In this document: one piece after another, positions 15,995 to 23,591 of the stretch
Layout of the letters: the number at the start of each line of letters is the position of its first letter
Position numbering within the stretch: position 1 is the first letter of the stretch
Assembly: GCA_020442185.1 (NCBI GenBank)
Contig: JAGRKS010000077.1
Span: 1-32,297 of the forward strand
Direction of reading: 5' to 3'
Source of the DNA: Hyphomicrobiaceae bacterium
Lineage (GTDB): Bacteria > Pseudomonadota > Alphaproteobacteria > Rhizobiales > Hyphomicrobiaceae
Length of the DNA stretch: 32,297 bases
Notes under the pieces: model-generated
Told to the model about the DNA's origin: nothing
Seen by the model: only the letters and a program-made list of their open reading frames with translations
Databases searched by the model: none
Made by a program: the position numbers and the translations under genes

Positions 15995-17533
15995 ATGACC
16001 GAGCTGAGGGCCATGAGCAACCGGCACAACGGCAACCGCGGCAGCCGAGACCGCGAAGGGACGCTCAACACTGGGCAAACCCGTCCGCGCAGCCCGTCCG
16101 AGGCGCTCGAACCGGCGCGTGCGCCTTCGCGCCCGAAGCGCCGCAGGGTGCGGGAGCGTTCGCGGCGGCTTCTCGGCTTCACGCGCGTGCTGAGCGGCCT
16201 GCTGACGGTGGTGCTTGCGGTCATGTTGGCGGCGGGTGGCATGACGCTTTGGCTGTTCCACGAGTTCGAACGGCAGGGGCCGCTCGCGGTATCACGGACT
16301 TTCGGAGTTCCGCGCGGCGAAGGCCCGATCGAAATTTCAGCACGACTCGAGCGCGAGGGCGTCATTTCCAACCGCTGGGCGTTTGTTGCCAGCCACAGTC
16401 TCCGGAATTTCCTCGCCCGCGGCAAACCGATGCATCTGAAGGCCGGCGAATACGAGTTCAAGAAGGGCGCAAGCATGCGCGACGTTCTTGCCACGCTCGT
16501 CGAAGGCAAGTCGATCCTGAGTAAAATCACGCTGCCGGAAGGGCTGACCAGCGCTCAGATCGTCGAGCGCCTGATGGCGGACGAGAACCTCGTCGGGGAG
16601 ATTGCCGAGATCCCGGCGGAAGGGTCGCTGTTGCCCGATACATACCGTTTCTCGAAGGGGATGGAACGTCAGGACCTGATCGACCGCATGAAGGCCGAGC
16701 AGCAGCGGTTCCTGGCGTCCGTTTGGGAGAAGCGGCAGCCCGACCTGCCAGTCGCGACACCGGCCGAGGCGCTGATCCTGGCATCCGTCATCGAAAAGGA
16801 GACGGGCCGCGCCGACGAGCGCGAGCGTGTTGCGGCCGTGTTCGTCAATCGTTTGCGCAAAGGTATGCGTCTACAATCCGATCCGACGATCATCTACGGC
16901 ATCGTCGGTGGCAAGGGATCGCTCGGCCGGCCGATCACGCGCGAGGACATCAATACCAAGACGTCGCACAATACATATCAGATCAAGGGCCTGCCCCCGA
17001 CTCCGATCTGCAACCCTGGCCGCTCCGCGATCGAGGCGACGCTCAATCCGGCCGCGACGGCGGATCTCTATTTCGTTGCCGACGGCAGCGGCGGCCACGC
17101 CTTTTCCGAAACGCTGAAAGACCACAACGCGGCCGTGTCCAACTGGCGCAAGATCGAACGGCAGGCAAAGGCCCAGGCGCCGGCAGCCAACGCGGCACCC
17201 GACACAGCGCCGCCGCCCTCTGTGGCGGCTGACAGCAAACCCGACACCGGTCCAGTCATGCCGGCCGTGGGCGCGACTGCTGACGGTGGCGCGGGCTCCG
17301 ACCAGGTCGCACCGGGCACGGTGCTGCAGAAGACCAGGGCGGTATCTCGTCTCGCGCCGCAGGCTGATGGGGCGACTGCGACGGCTCCTGTTCTGCCGAC
17401 CGTCACCACGATCAATCGCGGCCCGCCTGAAGGCGAGCCGGCCACCGGGACGACAGCTGCGGGCGTTACGGCGGCAGCCGCGCGGCCTGTGCCGCTCGAC
17501 GTGCCTGTGCCGACGCGAAAGCCGAAGCGGTGA
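15995..17533 (+). CDS. mltG: Endolytic murein transglycosylase MltG
   Basis: A 512-residue inner-membrane enzyme that cleaves nascent peptidoglycan and terminates glycan strands. Order: an Arg/Pro-rich cytoplasmic N-terminus (1-60), one membrane helix (about 64-88), a LysM-like lead (AGEYEFKKG), then the YceG domain with LPEGLT, AEGSLLPDTYRF and ILASVIEKETG (261-271) holding the catalytic glutamate. LQSDPTIIYGI, HNTYQIKGLPPTPICNPG and LYFVADGSGGHAFSETL complete the fold. About 115 C-terminal residues after NWRKIERQAKA are Ala/Pro/Thr-rich and probably disordered, longer than in E. coli. The start is ambiguous: 15995 lacks a ribosome binding site and 16013 (MSNRHNG) has GAGG very close. Its place after fabF agrees with its order-wide neighbourhood. 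Confidence 0.96.
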   Translation: MTELRAMSNRHNGNRGSRDREGTLNTGQTRPRSPSEALEPARAPSRPKRRRVRERSRRLLGFTRVLSGLLTVVLAVMLAAGGMTLWLFHEFERQGPLAVSRTFGVPRGEGPIEISARLEREGVISNRWAFVASHSLRNFLARGKPMHLKAGEYEFKKGASMRDVLATLVEGKSILSKITLPEGLTSAQIVERLMADENLVGEIAEIPAEGSLLPDTYRFSKGMERQDLIDRMKAEQQRFLASVWEKRQPDLPVATPAEALILASVIEKETGRADERERVAAVFVNRLRKGMRLQSDPTIIYGIVGGKGSLGRPITREDINTKTSHNTYQIKGLPPTPICNPGRSAIEATLNPAATADLYFVADGSGGHAFSETLKDHNAAVSNWRKIERQAKAQAPAANAAPDTAPPPSVAADSKPDTGPVMPAVGATADGGAGSDQVAPGTVLQKTRAVSRLAPQADGATATAPVLPTVTTINRGPPEGEPATGTTAAGVTAAAARPVPLDVPVPTRKPKR

Positions 17534-17790
17534 TTGGGGCGCAAACGGCGGCATCGTGGCCATTCCCGTGCCGTATCCCTTGTTGCCCGTCGATCCGCGA
17601 ACTAAAGTCCCGCCAGTGAAATTCATGCGTCGTGATCGCAGCCCCGTGGCCACGGTCGCTCCGGCCGATACGGTGCAGCAGCCCCGATCGGGGTTGCAAC
17701 CGTCCGCGTCCGTCCATCGATCGCCGCGTTTGTCTTCGTTGTTCGCCGCGCTCCGCCCCGCCCCGCCTTCCTGCAGTTGGACACCATCGC

Positions 17791-18681
17791 ATGAGCCTGA
17801 ACAGTATGACGGGCTTCGGCCGCGCCGACGGGAGCCTCGACGGACTCGCCTGGGCCTGGGAAGCGCGCAGCGTCAACGGCCGTGGTCTCGATGTCCGCCT
17901 GCGCCTTCCACCCGGATATGACGCGCTCGACGCCCGCGTGCGGGAGGTCGTTGCACGCCGGTTCAGTCGCGGTAGCGTATCGATCGGACTGCAGGTGCAG
18001 CGCGAGACCGGTGCCACGGTCGAGATCCGGTTGAACGAAGCGACCCTCGATCAAGTCTTGCGCGCCGCCGAGCGTGTCCAGCATCTGGCCGGTTGCGATC
18101 GGCCGAGCGTGGAAGGGCTGCTGGCCATCCGCGGCGTCCTCGAGATGGTGGAGCCTGTGGCGGACGAAGCCGCCATGGCACGACGCAACGACGAGTTGAT
18201 CGCAACGCTCGCACGCGCCATCGATGGGCTGGCGGAAGCGCGTTCCGCCGAGGGCCAACGGCTCGCAGCGACACTCGATGCCCAATTGGTCGAGATCACT
18301 CGCCTGGTCGCGGTGGTGCGCGACAGCCCGAGTCGCACCGCCGAAGCCATCACCGCGCGCCTCGGCGAACAGGTGCGCCGGCTGCTCGACACCGGACAGT
18401 CCTTCGACCCCGACAGGCTGCATCAGGAGGCGGTGCTGATCGCCACGCGCGCCGACGTCGAGGAAGAACTCGAACGGCTTTCGATGCACGTTGCGGCAGC
18501 GCGCGAGTTGATGGCCGAGAACGGCCCCGTCGGCCGCAAACTCGATTTCCTGACGCAGGAATTCAACCGCGAGGCGAACACGGTTTGTTCGAAGGCCAAC
18601 GCGGCTGACGTGACACGCGCCGGGCTCGCCCTCAAGGCGGTCATCGATCAGATGCGGGAGCAGGTGCAGAACATCGAGTAG
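17791..18681 (+). CDS. yicC: YicC family protein (putative endoribonuclease)
   Basis: 296 residues. The start MSLNSMTGFGRADG and the end CSKANAADVTRAGLALKAVIDQMREQVQNIE are the two signatures of the family (YicC_N and DUF1732). Other family segments are EARSVNGRGLDVRLRLP, EGLLAIRGVLE and DVEEELERLSMH. E. coli YicC has been connected to small-RNA turnover and ribonuclease activity; the precise role in alphaproteobacteria is not established. The upstream frame to 17632 is non-family sequence, so the start at 17791 is chosen. It lies upstream of gmk as in many bacteria, but with a 407-base gap that carries structured sequence. Confidence 0.95.
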   Translation: MSLNSMTGFGRADGSLDGLAWAWEARSVNGRGLDVRLRLPPGYDALDARVREVVARRFSRGSVSIGLQVQRETGATVEIRLNEATLDQVLRAAERVQHLAGCDRPSVEGLLAIRGVLEMVEPVADEAAMARRNDELIATLARAIDGLAEARSAEGQRLAATLDAQLVEITRLVAVVRDSPSRTAEAITARLGEQVRRLLDTGQSFDPDRLHQEAVLIATRADVEEELERLSMHVAAARELMAENGPVGRKLDFLTQEFNREANTVCSKANAADVTRAGLALKAVIDQMREQVQNIE

Positions 18682-18689
18682 CGCGGCAT

Positions 18690-18850
18690 TCTAAGGCTGG
18701 ACGCGCGTGCGTGTGGTTAATCGAGCGAAGGCGCGTCCAGGCAGGTCGGTGTGGAGACCCGCGGGCCAACGGTGGGGAACCGCAGCCCTGGTGTACCGGT
18801 GAGGAATTCCGGACAGAAGATCACGGGCAAGGCAACGTGAGATCGTCGCG
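18690..18850. other. Structured intergenic segment between yicC and gmk
   Basis: Three stems follow one another. The first is a perfect ten-base stem CTGGACGCGC (18697-18706) with GCGCGTCCAG (18731-18740). The second is GGGC/GCCC enclosing CGGT/ACCG (18763-18766, 18770-18773, 18779-18782, 18785-18788). The third is CCGGTGA with TCACGG (18796-18802, 18821-18826), with one bulged G. No reading frame is supported. It could be a small RNA, a 3' structure of the yicC message or a leader element. It does not match tRNA, SRP RNA, RNase P RNA or any riboswitch I can recognise. Confidence 0.4.
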
Positions 18851-18911
18851 TGGCCGAGCGAACTCTCCGCCTGGCAAAGCGGCTCGAAACAGAATCTCTA
18901 TCCAACACCTC

Positions 18912-18939
18912 TTCAAATTTTGGCTGGTGCGACTAGAAA
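18912..18939 (+). promoter_or_regulatory. Putative promoter of gmk
   Basis: TTCAAA (18912-18917), 16 bases, TAGAAA (18934-18939), each matching four of six consensus bases. It would give a leader of about 140 bases before gmk and would leave the structured segment at 18690-18850 upstream of the start site. Confidence 0.35.
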
Positions 18940-19088
18940 GGCTGGTCGGGCGAGGGTATCGGCCATTTGGCTCCGGTGGGCCTGCCAGATTGCTCCGTCA
19001 GTCAGTCAAACCAGTTGGGCCGAGCCCGATCTCATCGGCTCCTTCGTAGAGCGGTGCTACGTAGTCTCGAATGCAAGGATCGAAGACC

Positions 19089-19775
19089 ATGCCGAAAGAT
19101 GCCGCAGATGCCGCCAAGATCGAAGCCGCCTCCGGCGCCCGGCCGTCGCTACTGCGGCGCGGCATTCTGCTTGTGCTTTCATCGCCATCTGGCGCCGGCA
19201 AAACGACGCTCGTGCGGCGTCTCCTCGAAGCTGAGCCCGATCAGTTTTTCATGTCCGTCTCGGTAACGACGCGGAAGCCGCGACCCGGGGAGGTCGACGG
19301 CCGCGACTATCGCTTCGTCGATGCCGCGAGCTTCAAGGCGCTGCGCGAGGCGGGCGATCTGCTCGAGTGGGCGGAGGTCTTCGGCAACTGCTACGGAACC
19401 GAACGGCAGCAGGTCGAATATGCGATCGGCCAGGGCCATGACGTGCTGTTCGACATCGATTGGCAGGGCGCCCGGCAGCTTGCGGAATCGATGCCGCGCG
19501 ATCTCGTTCGCGTATTCATCCTGCCGCCCTCCGGCAAGTCGCTCGAGCAGCGGCTGCGCAATCGCAACATGGACAGCGATGACGTGGTGGCCGGCCGCAT
19601 GGCGAAGGCAGCGGGCGAGATCAGTCACTGGCCGGAATACGACTACATCATCGTCAACGAGGACGTCGACGAGAGCTTCAGGGCGTTACAGGCGATCGTT
19701 GCAGCCGAACGCTTGAAGCGTGAGCGCCAGATCGGCATGAGCGATTTCGTGCGCTGGATCGAGGACGATCTCTAG
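19089..19775 (+). CDS. gmk: Guanylate kinase
   Basis: 228 residues from 19089. It phosphorylates GMP to GDP with ATP, a step essential for GTP and dGTP supply. The P-loop SSPSGAGKTT is at 31-40, followed by FMSVSVTTRKPRPGEVDGRDY, the GMP-binding FGNCYGTER, and VLFDIDWQGARQL. AAGGA nine bases upstream supports 19089; an ATG at 19071 has no ribosome binding site. The N-terminal 20 residues are an extension before the family core. It converges on rsmA, 163 bases away. Confidence 0.97.
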   Translation: MPKDAADAAKIEAASGARPSLLRRGILLVLSSPSGAGKTTLVRRLLEAEPDQFFMSVSVTTRKPRPGEVDGRDYRFVDAASFKALREAGDLLEWAEVFGNCYGTERQQVEYAIGQGHDVLFDIDWQGARQLAESMPRDLVRVFILPPSGKSLEQRLRNRNMDSDDVVAGRMAKAAGEISHWPEYDYIIVNEDVDESFRALQAIVAAERLKRERQIGMSDFVRWIEDDL

Positions 19776-19938
19776 TGTTCCGTCTCCGACACTTGGTTCC
19801 CCTTGCAGCAACCGAGGACCAAGCGTTCGTGACGCAACTCTAGCGCGGCATCTGATCAGACGAAGGCGCTCCGAGCCGCTCGAAACCGTTGCAAGGTCGA
19901 TGCAACTTCTCGTGTTTCGCCGGGGTGCGCGCGGCCGA

Positions 19939-20868
19939 TCAACCGCGGCGATCCATGATGGCCGCGAGTGTCGCGAATTGCTCGACGGTCAGCTGCTCTG
20001 CGCGCTCCTCGGGCGAAATACCGGCTTCGGCGAGCAGCAACTCCGGCATCGCCGTCAGCGTCTTGAGGCTCTGGCGCAGCATCTTGCGCCGCTGGCCGAA
20101 CGCGGCGGCGGTCACGCGGCCGAGTGTTGCGACGCTGCAAGCGGGAGCCGGCGAGGGGCGCGGCACGATCTCGACGACGGATGACGATACTTTGGGCGGC
20201 GGGCTGAACGCCTCCGGACCGAGAGTGAGGACGATACGCGCCGTTGCCCGCCATTGGGTGATGACGGCGAGGCGGCCATAGGCTTTGCTGCCGGGGCGCG
20301 CGACGATGCGTTCAGCCACCTCCTTCTGGAACATCAGCACCATGCGGTCGTACCACGGCGGCCAAGGCTCGGATTCGAGCCAGTCTATGAGCAGGCCGGT
20401 CGCGATGTTGTAGGGCAGGTTGGCTGCAATGATCGCGCGCTCGTTGATACCCGCTGCGGCAAGGGCCGCGGGCCAATCGGTTGCGAGCGCATCGGCGCCA
20501 AGCGTCTCCAGGCGGCCCGGGTAGCGTGCGCCGATCTCAGCGAGTGCCGCGAGCGCGCGGTCGTCGCGTTCGACCGCGAGGATGCGTGCCGCGCCCTCGA
20601 GGAAGAGCGCACGTGTAAGCCCTCCAGGGCCCGGCCCGACCTCGACGATGGCCCGACCTTCGGGGGACGCCGCGCGCGCGATGCGGCGCGTGACATTGAG
20701 ATCGAGAAGAAAATTCTGGCCAAGACTCTTCTTCGGCGCGAGGCCGTGTGTTGCGATCACATCGCGCAGCGGTGGAAGTCCATCGGGGCTTGCGCCGGGC
20801 CGCGCCGGCGCGGCGGTCGCCGGCCGAGCACCGCCTCGAACTGGACTGGACGGTTTACGCCCGTTCAT
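19939..20868 (-). CDS. rsmA: 16S rRNA dimethyladenosine transferase RsmA (KsgA)
   Basis: 309 residues. It dimethylates two adjacent adenines in the 3' terminal loop of 16S rRNA during small-subunit maturation, using S-adenosylmethionine. Seen are [11 protein letters not shown] (entry motif), [11 protein letters not shown] (SAM loop), the catalytic NLPYNI (about 150-155), [11 protein letters not shown] and [13 protein letters not shown] 35-residue Ala/Pro/Arg-rich N-terminal extension precedes the core. Its ATG overlaps the pdxA stop in an ATGA arrangement, so the two are translationally coupled. Confidence 0.97.
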   Translation of the reverse strand: MNGRKPSSPVRGGARPATAAPARPGASPDGLPPLRDVIATHGLAPKKSLGQNFLLDLNVTRRIARAASPEGRAIVEVGPGPGGLTRALFLEGAARILAVERDDRALAALAEIGARYPGRLETLGADALATDWPAALAAAGINERAIIAANLPYNIATGLLIDWLESEPWPPWYDRMVLMFQKEVAERIVARPGSKAYGRLAVITQWRATARIVLTLGPEAFSPPPKVSSSVVEIVPRPSPAPACSVATLGRVTAAAFGQRRKMLRQSLKTLTAMPELLLAEAGISPEERAEQLTVEQFATLAAIMDRRG

Positions 20869-21947
20869 GACCGGCTCGGTGTAGGGAAAGTGCTGGCGGC
20901 GCTGCGGCGCTCGCTCATCAGCTTTGCGAGTTGCAAGGCGGCGATCAGGCTCGATGGCGAGGCGACACCCGTTCCGGCGATGTCGAAGGCCGTGCCGTGG
21001 TCTGGCGACGTGCGCACGAACGGCAGCCCGAGCGTGACGTTGACGCCGGTATCGAAGGCGAGGGTCTTCGCCGGTATGAGCGCCTGATCGTGGTACATGG
21101 CGAGGACGGCGTCATAGGTCGTGCGCCGCGCCGCGTGAAACAGCGTATCCGCCGGATGCGGGCCGGTGACGTCAAAGCCCGCCGTGCGTAGCTCGGCAAT
21201 CGCGGGCGCGATAATGCGGCCTTCCTCCATCCCCATGGCACCATCCTCGCCGGCATGCGGATTGAGGCCGGCAATGGCGATGCGGGGGCGGGGGAGACCG
21301 AAATCGGTGGAGAGCGCCGAGGCCATGATGCGCGCTGTATCGACGATGCGCTCATGGGTTATCGCGCCCGGAACCTCTGAAAGCGCAATGTGGATCGTCA
21401 GCGGCACGACACGAAGAGCGCTCGAGGCGATCATCATCACGGGGTCGGCTGGGGCGCCCGGCCAATGACGCCGCGCGAGGTCGGCCAGAAACTCGGTGTG
21501 TCCTGGATGGCGGAAGCCGGCGTCGTAGAGGACGGACTTGGCGATCGGGTTGGTGACGACGGCTGCCGCTTCGCCGGCATGGACAGCCGCAACCGCCCGC
21601 TCGATCGCGGTGATGACGGCGCCACCGTTGGCGGCGCTCGCGACACCCGCAGTAGCCGGGTGGGCGAGGGGGATTTCGATCACGGGAATGGCGTGCTGGA
21701 AGACCGTTGCAGCCATGCGAGCATCGGAGATCGCCTCGACGTCAACGGTGGCACCGATGAGCTTGGCGCGGGCGACGAGTTCGCTGACTGAGCCGAATAC
21801 GGCGAACGGTGGAACGGCCTCGCTCTGCCGCCGCAACCAGCACATGGCGATAAGCTCGAGGCCTATGCCGGCCGGATCGCCCATGCTCAGCGCCAAAGCC
21901 GAAGCGTCAGGACTAGCGTCAGGCCTCGGGCTCAGAGCAGGGAGCAT
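20865..21947 (-). CDS. pdxA: 4-hydroxythreonine-4-phosphate dehydrogenase PdxA
   Basis: 360 residues; the NAD-dependent, metal-using oxidase step of the DXP-dependent pyridoxal phosphate pathway. The signatures are [14 protein letters not shown] at the N-terminus, the metal-ligand histidines in [11 protein letters not shown] and [23 protein letters not shown] and [19 protein letters not shown]. The start at 21947 (MLPALSP) overlaps the end of surA by 16 bases; longer in-frame starts would run deeper into surA. The surA-pdxA-rsmA order is conserved across many proteobacteria. Confidence 0.97.
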   Translation of the reverse strand: MLPALSPRPDASPDASALALSMGDPAGIGLELIAMCWLRRQSEAVPPFAVFGSVSELVARAKLIGATVDVEAISDARMAATVFQHAIPVIEIPLAHPATAGVASAANGGAVITAIERAVAAVHAGEAAAVVTNPIAKSVLYDAGFRHPGHTEFLADLARRHWPGAPADPVMMIASSALRVVPLTIHIALSEVPGAITHERIVDTARIMASALSTDFGLPRPRIAIAGLNPHAGEDGAMGMEEGRIIAPAIAELRTAGFDVTGPHPADTLFHAARRTTYDAVLAMYHDQALIPAKTLAFDTGVNVTLGLPFVRTSPDHGTAFDIAGTGVASPSSLIAALQLAKLMSERRSAASTFPTPSRS

Positions 21948-23239
21948 ATCCCGCTCTTGGGCTCGGCCCGGCAATCGATCGTCGCATCCTGGCGGAGATC
22001 CTTGAGGTGGCGCTTTGCGAGAATGTCGAGTTCTTTCTGACGGCGCTCGTCCTTGGCACTCGGTGCCTGCTGCGCGCCGGGACCGCCGCCGGCCGACGCC
22101 GGGCCCGCCTTGCGCCCGCACACGGCCCAAAGCTCGATGCCGTCGGGGCCGACGTTCGGCGGGATCATTTCGCCGTCCTTGGCGCTGAGCAGCATGGTCC
22201 GCGTTGGCTCCCCGATGCTGGAAGGGTTTTTGGCGCCCAGGTTCTGGAACGTCGCGCCAGCACTTTTCGCGAGCTTCTCGGTCGACTTGCAGCCACTGAA
22301 AGCGCGGCGCAAGGCATCGGCCTTGCTCAGCCGTTCTGCCATGATCTTCTGTTCGATGTTGCCGGAGATCGGAAACACCACGCGCTGCACGACGAGTTCC
22401 GAGGGAACGGCCGCCTCGGGACCGCCACCGAGGCTCGGATCGACGAAGCGATCGACATCGCGTTCGCTGATGGCGATCTGATAACCGAAGCGACGGCGGA
22501 TCACGTCGTTCCAGGACGACGCCGCCTTGAACCTCTGGCGCATCGTGTTGATGTCGACACCCATGCCGGCGAGATGCTTGGCAAACTGCGCTTCGTTCAT
22601 CTTGTTGCGCGAGGCGATCCCGTTGACGATGCGGCTGATCTGCTCGTCGGTAACGACGACATTGTTGCGCTTGGCTTCCTGCACCTTGAGGCGCTCGTCG
22701 ATCAGTTCCTGCAGCGCCGTCCGCTTCAGGCCGGGAAGTACACCGGCGCGGGCGCCCTCGATCGCCTGCTTCTGCAGACCAACGGCGAACTCCTTCTTGC
22801 GCTGCTCGAAGATCTTGATGACGGCGTCGCGGCCCTTGGCCTGATGTTGCTTGATGACCTGGTTGAGAATTTCCTTGAGGCGGTTGGTCGTGCTCTCTCG
22901 CTTGAGCAAGGCCTTGAAGGTGTTCTGCGCGCGTTCGCTGATGTTGGCGGAAAGGGCGAGGAGGCGCTGACGCTGCTCGATCTCGTAGGCGGTGATCGGC
23001 TCGTCGTTCACCAGAACGACGATTTCATTCGAATTCCCCTTGGAGCTCGCGGCCTCGGCGACGGTGGCGATAAGGAGCGCCGATGCGGCAATGGCCGATA
23101 TGGTCACGGCGACGGTGACGACAGCTGCGGCCAAGGGAGCGCGCGTGCCCGACGCCGTTGCGGATCCAGGTACCGATCCCGGCGCAGGCAAGCATGCGGA
23201 GTGGCGGCGGGTGCTGTAGGCGTTGGCGAGCATGGACAT
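21932..23239 (-). CDS. surA: SurA-type periplasmic chaperone
   Basis: 435 residues from 23239 (MSM; 23233 is an alternative start). After an Ala-rich N-terminus comes a signal or anchor helix (AAAVVTVAVTISAIAASALLIATVAEA), then the SurA N-terminal domain: IVVLVNDEPITAYEIEQRQRLL, LKRTALQELIDERLKVQEAKR and VVVTDEQISRIVNGIASRN. In well-studied bacteria SurA escorts unfolded outer-membrane proteins, LptD included. The C-terminal half should be a parvulin domain (PSELVVQRVVFPISGN onward) but lacks a recognisable active-site pattern; see findings. The open frame upstream to 23746 lacks family sequence. A weak promoter-like TTGGTC, 18 bases, CTATCT (complement of 23310-23281) lies upstream. Context between lptD and pdxA supports the call. 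Confidence 0.88.
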   Translation of the reverse strand: MSMLANAYSTRRHSACLPAPGSVPGSATASGTRAPLAAAVVTVAVTISAIAASALLIATVAEAASSKGNSNEIVVLVNDEPITAYEIEQRQRLLALSANISERAQNTFKALLKRESTTNRLKEILNQVIKQHQAKGRDAVIKIFEQRKKEFAVGLQKQAIEGARAGVLPGLKRTALQELIDERLKVQEAKRNNVVVTDEQISRIVNGIASRNKMNEAQFAKHLAGMGVDINTMRQRFKAASSWNDVIRRRFGYQIAISERDVDRFVDPSLGGGPEAAVPSELVVQRVVFPISGNIEQKIMAERLSKADALRRAFSGCKSTEKLAKSAGATFQNLGAKNPSSIGEPTRTMLLSAKDGEMIPPNVGPDGIELWAVCGRKAGPASAGGGPGAQQAPSAKDERRQKELDILAKRHLKDLRQDATIDCRAEPKSGICSLL

Positions 23240-23591
23240 GCAACCCGAGGTAAAGTTTTGCAACTTACGATTCGCGACAGAGATAGCATAACCGACCCGC
23301 CGCAGACCAAATCCGCTTATCCACACGAACCGTGGCGTCTGAATGGCGAAAGCCGTCGGCGCGCTGCTCGCTCGACAAGGCGGGTGAACGCCTGCCGGCG
23401 GCAGGACGCAGCGGCGCGGGCACGGGCACCCTGCGGTCCCCCGCGAGTTCAAACAGCGGCACGAGGCACGAAGCAGCGGCGCCGCCACCCGCCTGGTTGG
23501 GCATCTCCGGCGCGATTGCCGTAGAGAAAACCCGGGAACACCCGAAACCATCGTGGCCGGCCTGCGGTAACGGCGCGAGAACGGTTCTGGC
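23240..23591. other. Intergenic region between lptD and surA
   Basis: 352 bases without a supported gene. It may hold a surA promoter, implying that surA-pdxA-rsmA can be transcribed apart from lptF-lptG-lptD. No strong terminator for lptD is seen. Confidence 0.4.

Noticed and set aside
18780..18840. RNase P RNA or SRP RNA resemblance (GAGGAATTCCGG)
   Set aside because: Conserved cores of both RNAs are absent; only a short chance similarity.
18840..18900. TGGCCGAGCG resembling the start of a class II (Ser/Leu) tRNA
   Set aside because: No acceptor stem pairing, no T-arm consensus and no CCA region at the expected distance.
22007..23524. 505-codon plus-strand frame opposite surA
   Set aside because: Antisense shadow of the clearly homologous SurA coding sequence; no family features of its own.
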